Positions 9,461 to 16,395 of a DNA stretch of 41,315 bases are shown here, piece after piece. The notes beneath the pieces are model-generated. The model was not told where the DNA came from. It did not search any database and saw only the letters and a program-made list of their open reading frames with translations. Both the position numbers and the translations under genes were made by a program. This DNA is from Marmoricola sp. (GTDB lineage Bacteria; Actinomycetota; Actinomycetes; Propionibacteriales; Nocardioidaceae): the NCBI RefSeq assembly GCF_025965215.1, contig NZ_JAOPXI010000016.1:1-41315 (forward strand). Direction: 5' to 3'. Within the stretch, counting starts at the first letter, position 1. Each line of letters starts with the position of its first letter.

Positions 9461-9814
9461 ATGACCGAGTACGCAGTCCTCCTGCCCGGCGACGAGACCG
9501 CGTGGGCCCAGGCCACCGCCGAACAGCGCGCCGAGATGTACGAGCGCCACATGAAGTTCGCCGAGCTGCTCGCCTCGCGCGGCCACCAGGTCACCGGCGG
9601 TAACGAGCTCCAGGCCAGCAGCACCGCCCGCACCGTCACCGGCTCGCTGGACCGGGTCTCGGTGACCGAGGGCCCGTACGCCGAGACGACCGAGCAGCTG
9701 ACCGGTTTCTACACGGTCAAGACCGACAACCTCGACGACCTGCTCCAGGTCTGCGGCATCCTTGCCGAGGGTGGCGGCAAGGTCGAGGTCCGCGCCACCG
9801 TCGAGCACGGCTGA
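9461..9814 (+). CDS. YCII-related DGPF-domain protein
   Basis: A 117-residue protein of the YCII/DGPF family, a dimeric alpha-beta fold. Visible signatures are YAVLLPGDETAW, YERHMKFAELLASRGH and VTEGPYAETTEQLTGFY. The last corresponds to the DGPF motif, here written EGPYAE. The start is fixed by a GAGAGGAA ribosome site before the ATG at 9461. The ECF42 sigma gene follows after 14 nt, and a matching ECF42 promoter precedes this gene. DGPF genes are the known main targets of ECF42 sigma factors. The biochemical role is unresolved; some YCII members act as lyases or dehalogenases, but the DGPF branch is uncharacterised. Confidence 0.88.
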   Translation: MTEYAVLLPGDETAWAQATAEQRAEMYERHMKFAELLASRGHQVTGGNELQASSTARTVTGSLDRVSVTEGPYAETTEQLTGFYTVKTDNLDDLLQVCGILAEGGGKVEVRATVEHG

Positions 9815-9828
9815 GTCCGAGCACCGCG

Positions 9829-11067
9829 ATGACCGGCGTCGATCCGGGCGTTCCGGAGGAGGTCCGGGCCCGGATCGACGAGGTCTGGCGCACCGACTGG
9901 GGTCGGCTGCTGGCCCTGCTCGTCGCCCAGTACCGCCGGCTCGACCTGGCCGAGGATGGCCTGGCGGACGCCTTCGAGGCTGCGGCGCGACGCTGGCCCG
10001 CCGACGGGATTCCCGGGAATCCCCCGGCGTGGCTGCTCGTTGCTGCCCGCCGCAAGATCTTGGATCGACTCCGTTCCGATGCCGTGCTGGCCCGCCGGAT
10101 GCCACTGCTCGGCGTCGAGGCCGAGCTCAGCGAGCAGGCCGGCAGCGTGATGGCGCTGTCCGGCGAGGAGATCCGCGACGAGCGACTGAGGCTTGTCCTC
10201 CTCTGCGCGCACCCGTCGCTGCCACCGGAGTACGCGGCTGCCCTCACACTGCGCCTGGTCCTGGGCGTGCCGACCACCGAGATCGCGCGCCTGTTCCTGG
10301 TCAGTACGCCGACGATGGCCGCCCGACTGACCCGTGCCCGGCACCGGATCGCCGGCGAACGCTTCGCAGTCCCGGCCCGTACCGAGCTCGAGGACCGCAT
10401 CGACGGCGCCGCCGGAATCGCCTACCTCGCCTTCACCGCCGGCTACGCCCCCGGGAGCGGCAGCGATGTGCACCGGCCGGACGTGGCCGGCGAGGCGATC
10501 CGGCTGGTCCGGGTGCTGCGCGAGGTCGCCCCGGGGCGTGCCGACCTCGATGCCCTGCTCGCCCTGATGCTTCTCCAGCACGCCCGCCGCGACGCCCGGG
10601 TCCAGGACGGCGCGCTGGTCCTGCTGCCTGAGCAGGACCGGTCGGCGTGGCGCTACGACGAGATCGACGAGGCCCTCGACCTGCTGACGCCGTGGGTCAG
10701 AACCTCGCCGAACCGGTGGCTGCTGGAGGCGCTGATCGCCTCCGAGCACGCGATCGCCCCGAGCGCCGGGGAGACGGCGTGGCCGCGGATCGCCGGGTAC
10801 TACGCCGAGCTCGAGGAGCTGACCGGGTCTCCCGTCGTACGGCTCAACCGAGCGGTCGCGGTCGCCGAGACCGAGGGCCCGCTGGCCGGCCTCGCCCTGC
10901 TCGAAGGGTTGGAGCTTCCCGGCCACCGCCTGCCGGGGACCCGGGCCGAGCTGCTGGCCCGGGCCGGCCGGATCCCCGAAGCGCGGGTCGAGATGGAGAC
11001 CGCCGTACGCCTGGCCGACAACGACGCCGAACGTGCCCATCTCGCCGAGCGCCTCAGCTCCTGGTGA
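9829..11067 (+). CDS. ECF RNA polymerase sigma factor, group ECF42, with C-terminal DUF6596/TPR extension
   Basis: A 412-residue sigma factor, about twice the length of an ordinary ECF sigma. The N-terminal region has sigma-2 (WGRLLALLVAQYRRLDLAEDGLADAFEAAARRW, split here as LLALLVAQYRRLDLAEDG and ADAFEAAARRW) and sigma-4 (TLRLVLGVPTTEIARLFLVS) segments joined by LLCAHPSLP. The remaining ~230 residues form a helical extension with LDALLALMLLQHARRDAR, SPNRWLLEALIASEHA and RLNRAVAVAE, characteristic of ECF42. No anti-sigma gene is adjacent, which is normal for this group: the extension itself is thought to control activity. It is co-transcribed with the DGPF gene. Confidence 0.93.
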   Translation: MTGVDPGVPEEVRARIDEVWRTDWGRLLALLVAQYRRLDLAEDGLADAFEAAARRWPADGIPGNPPAWLLVAARRKILDRLRSDAVLARRMPLLGVEAELSEQAGSVMALSGEEIRDERLRLVLLCAHPSLPPEYAAALTLRLVLGVPTTEIARLFLVSTPTMAARLTRARHRIAGERFAVPARTELEDRIDGAAGIAYLAFTAGYAPGSGSDVHRPDVAGEAIRLVRVLREVAPGRADLDALLALMLLQHARRDARVQDGALVLLPEQDRSAWRYDEIDEALDLLTPWVRTSPNRWLLEALIASEHAIAPSAGETAWPRIAGYYAELEELTGSPVVRLNRAVAVAETEGPLAGLALLEGLELPGHRLPGTRAELLARAGRIPEARVEMETAVRLADNDAERAHLAERLSSW

Positions 11068-11072
11068 GAAGT

Positions 11073-11078
11073 TAGGGT
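11073..11078 (+). promoter_or_regulatory. -10 box of a leaderless alpha/beta-hydrolase transcript
   Basis: TAGGGT lies six bases before the ATG at 11085, within the 17-nt gap after the sigma gene. No Shine-Dalgarno is present. Confidence 0.55.
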
Positions 11079-11084
11079 CGCTCC

Positions 11085-11981
11085 ATGGAAGCCCTGGTCA
11101 TCGCAAGCGGCGACGGACGAGAGCTGGAGGTGCTCACCGGCGGGGATCCGGGGGGCTTCCCCTGGCTCTACCACGGCGGCACTCCGAGCTCGGCTGTCCC
11201 GAACGACGTGTTCGATCAGCAGGCTCGCGATGCCGGACTGCGACTGATCACCTACTCACGCCCCGGCTACGGGACCTCGACCCCGCGCCCGTGGCCGTGG
11301 CCCCGGATCACCGACGACCTGACCGACTCCATCACGATCCTGGACGCACTGGGCATCGACGACTTCGTGACCCTCGGGTGGTCGGGCGGCGGCCCACGGG
11401 CCCTGGCCTGCGCAGCGCTGCTGCCGCGTCGTTGCCGCGCAGCGGCCACGATGGCCGGCGTGGCGCCCGCGGACGCACCCGACCTCGATTTCACCGCCGG
11501 CATGGGCCCGGAGAACATCGAGGAGTTCGCAGCGGTCGCGAAGGGACCGGAGGCCTACGGTGCCTTCCTGGCCGACGGGCTCGCCGAGCTGGCCGCCGTT
11601 ACCGGTGCCGGGATCGCGGCCTCGCTGGGCGAGCTGGTCACCCCGGTCGACACGGCGGCGCTGACCGGGGAGTTCGCCGACTGGCTCGCTGCAACGTTCC
11701 GTCACGCCGCGTCCCAGGGCGTCATCGGCTGGCGCGAGGACGGCCTGGCCCTGTTCTCCCCCTGGGGCTTCGAGGTCAGCGAGATCCAGGTCCCGGTCTC
11801 GATCTGGCAGGGGCGGCAGGACGCAATGGTTCCCTACGAGCACGGCGCCTGGCTGGCCGCGAACGTGCCCGGTGCGCGTGCCCACCTCTTCGAGGACGAG
11901 GGCCACATCTCCCTGACGGCACGGCTCGACGAGATCCTGGCCGATCTCAAGCAGCTCGCCGGTCTACGATCGCCGCCATGA
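11085..11981 (+). CDS. Alpha/beta-fold hydrolase
   Basis: A 298-residue alpha/beta hydrolase. The triad is visible: nucleophile elbow GWSGGG (Ser near residue 105), acid in GRQDAMVPYEHG, and His in EDEGHIS near the C-terminus. The oxyanion region is YHGGTPSS. It is cytosolic, with no signal peptide. Substrate specificity (ester, epoxide or lactone) cannot be read from sequence. It follows the ECF42 gene by 17 nt but has its own TAGGGT box six bases before the ATG and no Shine-Dalgarno, suggesting a separate leaderless transcript. Its stop overlaps the ATG of the next gene (ATGA), so the two are translationally coupled. Confidence 0.85.
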   Translation: MEALVIASGDGRELEVLTGGDPGGFPWLYHGGTPSSAVPNDVFDQQARDAGLRLITYSRPGYGTSTPRPWPWPRITDDLTDSITILDALGIDDFVTLGWSGGGPRALACAALLPRRCRAAATMAGVAPADAPDLDFTAGMGPENIEEFAAVAKGPEAYGAFLADGLAELAAVTGAGIAASLGELVTPVDTAALTGEFADWLAATFRHAASQGVIGWREDGLALFSPWGFEVSEIQVPVSIWQGRQDAMVPYEHGAWLAANVPGARAHLFEDEGHISLTARLDEILADLKQLAGLRSPP

Positions 11982-12688
11982 CGCGGACCCGGCTCGCCTC
12001 GATCACCCTCGCAGCCCTTGTCGTCACTGGCTGCGGCGCGTCCGTCAACCTCCACGCTGCGGGCACGAGCGCCACGTCCACGCCGAGTTCGAGCCCGAGC
12101 CGGTCGAGCTCGGCTGGGCAGACGACCTTCGGGGCAACCGGCCTGGCACCCGACCTGCGTCGGGTGACCGCGAAGGCCTCTGGGCTGTCCATCGGTGTCC
12201 CGCGATCCTGGGTGTTGATCAACGCGGCGAAGCTCTCGAACCCGCAGACCCGGGCCAGGCTCGCTGCAGCTGCCCGCGGCATGAACCTGACGCTGGACCA
12301 GTTCCAGCAGATGGCACAACAGGTCGACCTGTTCGCGATCGCTCAGACCGTTCCCAGCAAGCAGCAGAATCTCAACGTCGTCTCCGAGCCCGCCGCGGCG
12401 GAGCTCCCGAGTACTGCCGCGATCCGCAGCGGGATCTCGGCGCTCAACGCGACCGTGCTCGGCATTCGCGACGTGACCACACCGATCGGCCATGGCCGGT
12501 TGGTGGAGTTCCGCATCGCGCTTCGCGGACAGATCGCGGCCTACGGCGTCTCGGTGTACGCCCAACCTCGCAGCGGTCTCGCCCAGATCACCGTCACCAC
12601 CACCTCGCTGGCATCGGCGATCGCCATGTTCGATCGCATCATCCCGACGGTGCGCGACATCGGAAGCGGCGCCAACCAGACGTCCTGA
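11978..12688 (+). CDS. Putative lipoprotein of unknown function
   Basis: A 236-residue protein with a lipoprotein signal peptide (TRTRLASITLAALVVTGC, acylated Cys near residue 19), then a Ser/Thr/Pro-rich linker to about residue 50. A folded domain follows with SGLSIGVPRSWVLINAAKL and a second half with LVEFRIALRGQIAAYGVSVY. The second half resembles the layout of small actinobacterial lipoproteins that test an IGVPxxW motif (PsbP/LpqN-like), but I cannot assign a family firmly. It overlaps the hydrolase by four bases (ATGA). A TACGAT box seven bases before the ATG could also give an independent leaderless transcript. It ends 15 nt from the convergent cysO gene. Confidence 0.75.
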   Translation: MTRTRLASITLAALVVTGCGASVNLHAAGTSATSTPSSSPSRSSSAGQTTFGATGLAPDLRRVTAKASGLSIGVPRSWVLINAAKLSNPQTRARLAAAARGMNLTLDQFQQMAQQVDLFAIAQTVPSKQQNLNVVSEPAAAELPSTAAIRSGISALNATVLGIRDVTTPIGHGRLVEFRIALRGQIAAYGVSVYAQPRSGLAQITVTTTSLASAIAMFDRIIPTVRDIGSGANQTS

Positions 12689-12703
12689 GCCTGCCCGGCC
12701 AGT

Positions 12704-12979
12704 TCAGCCGCCGGCGACGGCCGGGATGATCGAGATCTGGGTGCCGGCCGGAGTCGCCGTCCCGAGAGCGTCGAGGAAGCGGACGTCCTCGTTGCCGACG
12801 TACACGTTCACGAACCGGCGTAGGTCACCGGCGTCGTCGAGCACCCGCGCCTTGATGCCGGGGTGGTTCGCCTCGAGGTCGTCCAGGACGGCGGCCAGGT
12901 CGGCGCCCTGGGCGGTGACCTCGGACGCGCCTGCGGTGTAGGTGCGCAGGATGGTCGGGATACGGACGGACACGCTCAT
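12704..12979 (-). CDS. cysO: MoaD/ThiS-family sulfur carrier protein, CysO-like
   Basis: A 91-residue ubiquitin-like carrier ending in IIPAVAGG; the C-terminal Gly-Gly is the site of thiocarboxylation. IPTILRTYTAGA, LDDLEANHPGI and RFVNVYVGNEDVRF match mycobacterial CysO closely. There CysO-thiocarboxylate donates sulfide to O-phosphoserine on CysM to make cysteine, and the Mec protease releases it. The start is set by AGGAG eight bases before the ATG at 12979. It lies 55 nt downstream of thrC on the same strand, so it should share the SAM-riboswitch-controlled transcript. cysM and mec are not in the window. A generic MoaD role is less likely given the sequence similarity. Confidence 0.85.
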   Translation of the reverse strand: MSVSVRIPTILRTYTAGASEVTAQGADLAAVLDDLEANHPGIKARVLDDAGDLRRFVNVYVGNEDVRFLDALGTATPAGTQISIIPAVAGG

Positions 12980-13034
12980 GAACTGGCTCCTGGGATGAGT
13001 GCTGGTCAGACGCCGTGCTGTCGGCGCTCGGCTC

Positions 13035-14312
13035 TCAGGCGATGCCTGCGGCGACGAACGCATCGTAGGTCGGAGCGATGGTGGCCACCGGGCCCACCCG
13101 GTCCGCGATCGCGTCCAGGGTCTTGAGACCGTGGCCCGTGTTGATCACCACGGTCTCCAGTGACGGGTCGAGCTGACCTGTCTCGACGAGCTTCTTCAGC
13201 ACCGCGACCGTCGTCCCGCCGGCGGTCTCGGTGAAGATGCCCTCGGTCCTGGCGAGCAGCACGATGCCCTCGCGGATGTCGTCGTCCGAGACCTCTTCGA
13301 CCGCCCCGCCGGTACGACGGGCGATGTCGAGCACGTAGATGCCGTCAGCCGGGTTGCCGATCGCGAGCGACTTCGCGATCGTGTCGGGCTTGACCGGGCG
13401 GATCGCGTCGACGCCGGCCTTGAACGCGGTCGCGACCGGGCCGCAGCCTTCTGCCTGCGCCCCGAACACCTTGTACGGCTTGTCCTCGACCAGACCAAGC
13501 TTGATGAGTTCACCGAAGGCCTTGTCGACCTTCGTCAGCTGCGAGCCGGAGGCGACCGGAATGACGATCTGGTCGGGCAGGCGCCACCCGAGCTGCTCGG
13601 CGATCTCGTAGCCCAGGGTCTTGGACCCCTCGGCGTAGAACGGTCGGACGTTGACGTTCACGAACGCCCAGCCGTCCTCCTCGCCGGCGATCTCGGAGGC
13701 CAGCTTGTTGACGTCGTCGTAGTTGCCCTCGACCGCGACCAGCGACTCGGTGAAGATCGCCGAGTTCACCTGCTTGGGCGCCTCGAGGTTGCTCGGGATG
13801 AAGACGACCGTCTTGATCCCCGCGCGTGCACCGGCCGCGGCGACGGCGTTGGCCAGGTTGCCGGTGGAGGGACAGGCGAAGACCTTGGACCCGAACTCGA
13901 CCGCCGCGCTCAGCGCGCACGCGACGACCCGGTCCTTGAAGGAGTTGGTCGGGTTCGTGGAGTCGTCCTTGACCCACAGCTTCGTGATGCCCAGCTCGCG
14001 ACCGAGGTTGGTCGCCTTGAGCAGGCGGGTGTAGCCCGGCTCGGTGTTCGGCGAGCTCTCGATGTCGTCAGGGACCGGCAGGAGTGCCTTGTAGCGCCAG
14101 ATATTGGCAGGACCGGCCTCGATGTCGGCGCGGGTGATGGCCGGGAAGTCGTAGGCGATCTCGAGCGGACCGAAGCACTCCATGCACGCGTAATGCGGGC
14201 CGAGCTCCTGGGTGGTGCCGCACTCGCGACAGACGAGTCCGGTGGCGTTCCCGAAGGCACGGTCGCGAAGGACGGTGCCGTTGCTCGTACCCGGGATGAT
14301 TCCAGTGCTCAA
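13035..14312 (-). CDS. thrC: Threonine synthase
   Basis: A 425-residue PLP enzyme converting O-phosphohomoserine to threonine. An N-terminal four-Cys cluster (CRECG...CMECFG, Cys 28/31/43/46) resembles a zinc ribbon seen in many actinobacterial ThrC proteins. The PLP lysine is K126 in NPTNSFKDR, the phosphate loop is PSTGNLANAVAA, and VASGSQLTK and INTGHGLK follow. The TTG at 14312 is preferred: AAGGAGG lies six bases upstream. The ATG at 14330 would put that ribosome site inside the gene and itself lies in the riboswitch P1 strand. A SAM-I riboswitch directly precedes the gene, and cysO follows after 55 nt. Confidence 0.95.
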   Translation of the reverse strand: MSTGIIPGTSNGTVLRDRAFGNATGLVCRECGTTQELGPHYACMECFGPLEIAYDFPAITRADIEAGPANIWRYKALLPVPDDIESSPNTEPGYTRLLKATNLGRELGITKLWVKDDSTNPTNSFKDRVVACALSAAVEFGSKVFACPSTGNLANAVAAAGARAGIKTVVFIPSNLEAPKQVNSAIFTESLVAVEGNYDDVNKLASEIAGEEDGWAFVNVNVRPFYAEGSKTLGYEIAEQLGWRLPDQIVIPVASGSQLTKVDKAFGELIKLGLVEDKPYKVFGAQAEGCGPVATAFKAGVDAIRPVKPDTIAKSLAIGNPADGIYVLDIARRTGGAVEEVSDDDIREGIVLLARTEGIFTETAGGTTVAVLKKLVETGQLDPSLETVVINTGHGLKTLDAIADRVGPVATIAPTYDAFVAAGIA

Positions 14313-14325
14313 AGGAGGCCTCCTT
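14312..14325 (-). promoter_or_regulatory. Palindromic ribosome site of thrC able to mask itself
   Basis: AAGGAGGCCTCCTT is a perfect 14-nt palindrome holding the Shine-Dalgarno and the first base of the TTG start. As RNA it can fold as AAGGA-GGCC-TCCTT, a 5-bp stem with a tetraloop, hiding the ribosome site. It begins immediately after the riboswitch P1 strand. Confidence 0.5.
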
Positions 14326-14478
14326 CTCATCTTCCCCGGGCCGACTCTCGACCAAGGACGGATTTGGCACCACACCCACGAATCCGTCCCTGCCCGGAAG
14401 ATCCGGGCCGGCGATCGGAGGCTCGTGCGGCGGTTGCCGGGACTTCAACGGGCCGTTCCCTCAGTCCCTCTCGATGAG
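14326..14478 (-). ncRNA. SAM-I (S-box) riboswitch upstream of thrC-cysO
   Basis: In the minus-strand sense the RNA begins CTCATCGAGAGGGACTGAGG, continues GAACGGCCCGTTGAAGTCCC and GGCAACC (plus-strand 14432-14438). After an enlarged P3 arm it reads GGTGCCAAATCC (14360-14371), then a P4 hairpin (GGTCGA-gag-TCGGCC), then GGGGAAGATGAG. P1 is CTCATC (14473-14478) with GATGAG (14326-14331). All the S-box landmarks are present in order: AGAG, GAGGGA, GGCCC, TGAA, GGCAACC, GGTGC and GATGAG. The P3 arm is about 50 nt longer than usual and holds a 6-bp hairpin at 14392-14408. No terminator follows, and the ribosome site directly abuts P1, so control is probably translational: SAM binding lowers thrC expression. 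Confidence 0.92.
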
Positions 14479-14531
14479 CTGGGCACCAGCGTAGGGAGCC
14501 TCTCCCTGATCTGCACATCGATTCCGACATC

Positions 14532-14547
14532 TGAGATCGCTGTCTCA
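14532..14547. promoter_or_regulatory. Inverted repeat in the thrC promoter region
   Basis: TGAGA-N6-TCTCA is a perfect 5-bp inverted repeat about 55 nt upstream of the SAM-I aptamer, just outside the otsB stop. It lies where the thrC promoter should be and could be an operator, but I cannot name a regulator. No clear -10/-35 pair is visible. Confidence 0.3.
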
Positions 14548-14555
14548 CATACTGG

Positions 14556-15401
14556 CTACGCAGGCGCGGCGGCGATCGCGAGGCCCAGATCGCGGAGGAA
14601 GTCCATCACGCCGTCCGGACCGTCCACGACGGCGTCGCAGAGGTCGCGCAACCGGGACTGCTCGTCTGACCCGGAGCACACCAGCAGGGCGGGCAGGCCG
14701 TGGGCGCGGAGGTCGCGCACGGCGTCGAAGGCCGGCACGTCGCCCAGGTCGTCGCCGACGAAGACGACTCCCCCGACGTCGTACTGGTCCACCAGGGCAC
14801 GCAGCGCGATGCCCTTGTCCATGCCGTCGGCGCGCACCTCGATCACGAACCTGCCGGGCTCGACTGCGAGGTGCCGCTGCGCGGCTGCCTCGGTCAGGAT
14901 CGGCAGCAGGCGCTCGAATGCTCCGACCGGATCAGCAGTGCGGCGAGTGTGCACGGCCACGGCCAGGCCCTTCTCCTCGACCCAGGCATCGGTAGCTCCG
15001 GCCCGGCGCAGGAGTCGCGGCAGGTCGCCGATCAGGCTGGCCAGACCGGACGGGGGTTTGGGCGAGACGACCCGACGCCCCGAGGAGGTCCACCGCTCGT
15101 TGCCGTACTGGCCGAGCACCACGAGTTCGCGACCGGATTCGCCGATCTCGTCACCGACCTCGTCCAGGCCACCGAGGGCCAGCACCTGGCGGGCCGGTCG
15201 CCCGGTCAGCACGGCGATCGTGCGCACCCGGGCCGACAGGTCGACGAGCAGGGCACCCGCCCGTTCGTGGATGAGCGCGACCTCGGGGTCCTCGACGATC
15301 GGCGACAGCGTTCCGTCGAAGTCGAGGGCAACCAGCAGTCGGTCGGCGACGGCGACCACGTCCTGGTACGACTGCGCGCCGGTGGCGGAGCGGAACTCCA
15401 T
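14556..15401 (-). CDS. otsB: Trehalose-6-phosphate phosphatase
   Basis: A 281-residue HAD-superfamily phosphatase that hydrolyses trehalose-6-phosphate to trehalose. HAD motif I is LDFDGTLSPI (nucleophile D27, acid D29), motif II lies in AVLTGR, the lysine is in GMDKGIALR, and motif IV is VGDDLGD. The trehalose-phosphatase pattern VEEKGLAVAVHTRR is also present. The start is either the ATG at 15401 or a TTG at 15413; neither has a strong ribosome site. It follows the LytR_C gene by about 30 nt in what looks like a DUF3263-LytR_C-otsB operon, and its partner otsA is divergent at 16396. Confidence 0.93.
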   Translation of the reverse strand: MEFRSATGAQSYQDVVAVADRLLVALDFDGTLSPIVEDPEVALIHERAGALLVDLSARVRTIAVLTGRPARQVLALGGLDEVGDEIGESGRELVVLGQYGNERWTSSGRRVVSPKPPSGLASLIGDLPRLLRRAGATDAWVEEKGLAVAVHTRRTADPVGAFERLLPILTEAAAQRHLAVEPGRFVIEVRADGMDKGIALRALVDQYDVGGVVFVGDDLGDVPAFDAVRDLRAHGLPALLVCSGSDEQSRLRDLCDAVVDGPDGVMDFLRDLGLAIAAAPA

Positions 15402-15435
15402 GAGGCCACTCAACCAGAGCGGGATGACGACGGTG

Positions 15436-15951
15436 TCAGTGGTAGTCGCCGGTCAGGATGACCGTGACTCGGTTGAACTGCATCGGTGCGATGGCAGGCT
15501 TGACCCGGGTGATGCCGAGGTCCCGGGCGAGCAGCTCGGCGGCAGCCTTCAGCTTCGGACCGAAGTAGACCGTGCTGGCATCGACGGTGCCGTACCAGTT
15601 GGCGGTCGCGACCACGTTCCAGCCCACCGACTGGGCTCGCGAGGAGGTCTTGCCGGCCAGCCCCTTGACGTTGGAGTTGTTGAAGATGACGACGTCGACC
15701 TTGCCGCGGCGGACGACGATGGTCGGCGTCGGTGTCGGGGTCGGGGTGATGACGGCCGGGGTCGTGACCGACCCGGATGGCACGTGCGGCCGGACCAGGG
15801 CATGGTGTGCGGCCGGGGTCGCCTTGTCGCCGCCACCATCCTGGGTGGCCACGAACACCAGTCCGGCGAGTGCGACCCCCGAGATGCTGAGGACCATCAG
15901 TCGGGTCGGCAGGACCACCCCACGGGCGTCACGGGTACGGCGACGAGCCAC
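15436..15951 (-). CDS. Membrane-anchored LytR C-terminal-domain protein
   Basis: A 171-residue protein. It has a basic N-terminus, one transmembrane helix (LMVLSISGVALAGLVFVA), a Pro/Thr-rich extracellular linker (TPTPTPT) and a LytR_C domain from about residue 85 (KVDVVIFNNSNVKGLAGKTS, GWNVVATANWYG, STVYFGP, AAELLARDLGI). The domain occurs at the C-terminus of LCP wall-ligating enzymes and as stand-alone proteins in actinobacteria; its function is not settled. The GTG start at 15951 lies five bases after the stop of the DUF3263 gene, so the two are translationally coupled. Confidence 0.85.
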   Translation of the reverse strand: MARRRTRDARGVVLPTRLMVLSISGVALAGLVFVATQDGGGDKATPAAHHALVRPHVPSGSVTTPAVITPTPTPTPTIVVRRGKVDVVIFNNSNVKGLAGKTSSRAQSVGWNVVATANWYGTVDASTVYFGPKLKAAAELLARDLGITRVKPAIAPMQFNRVTVILTGDYH

Positions 15952-15956
15952 GTGAC

Positions 15957-16253
15957 TCAGAGCTCGAAACCCAGCCGGCGGGCCGAGCGCTGGCGTTGGC
16001 GGGCGGCCCGGAGGCGACGCAGCCGACGGACCAGCAGCGGGTCGTGGGCGAGCGCCTCGGGACGGTCGATCAGGGCGTTGAGGACCTGGTAGTACCGCGT
16101 CGAGCTCATGTCGAACTTCTCCCGCACCGCACTCTCCTTGGCGCCGGCGTACTTCCACCACTGGCGCTCGAAGTCGAGGATGCCGCAATCGCGCTCGGAC
16201 AGCGCTCCGGATTCGTCGGGCTGTCCGGAGCTGAGTGCGTGACTGGCGACCAT
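15957..16253 (-). CDS. DUF3263 protein, putative DNA-binding regulator
   Basis: A 98-residue basic protein with the DUF3263 signature: LSERDCGILDFERQWWKYAG, then AVREKFDMSSTRYYQVLNAL, and an Arg-rich C-terminus (RRLRRLRAARQRQRSARRLG). The middle part reads like a helix-turn-helix with TRYYQ as recognition helix, similar to the WhiB/sigma-linked small regulators. DNA binding is an inference. The ATG at 16253 has GAGGAG nine bases upstream, better than upstream TTG/ATG codons. DUF3263-LytR_C pairs are commonly neighbours in actinobacteria. A TAAGAT box near 16300 (minus strand) could be its -10, back-to-back with the otsA promoter. Confidence 0.85.
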   Translation of the reverse strand: MVASHALSSGQPDESGALSERDCGILDFERQWWKYAGAKESAVREKFDMSSTRYYQVLNALIDRPEALAHDPLLVRRLRRLRAARQRQRSARRLGFEL

Positions 16254-16383
16254 CGTCGTCGACTCCTCAAGGTGCTGCAGGTGGACGCAAACCATCTTAG
16301 GCGACAAACGACACCGATGTCATTCGCCCCGCCCGACGAGTCTCCGGGCGCGTCCCGACGCATTCGAGGTGCCCGCATCCCTC

Positions 16384-16389
16384 TAGGCT
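16384..16389 (+). promoter_or_regulatory. -10 box of leaderless otsA
   Basis: TAGGCT lies six bases before the GTG start at 16396, with no Shine-Dalgarno. Confidence 0.55.
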
Positions 16390-16395
16390 GACGGC

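Noticed and set aside
14212..16092. 626-codon plus-strand frame covering the riboswitch, otsB and LytR_C genes
   Set aside because: It runs antisense to the SAM-I aptamer and two supported genes and is Ser/Arg low complexity.
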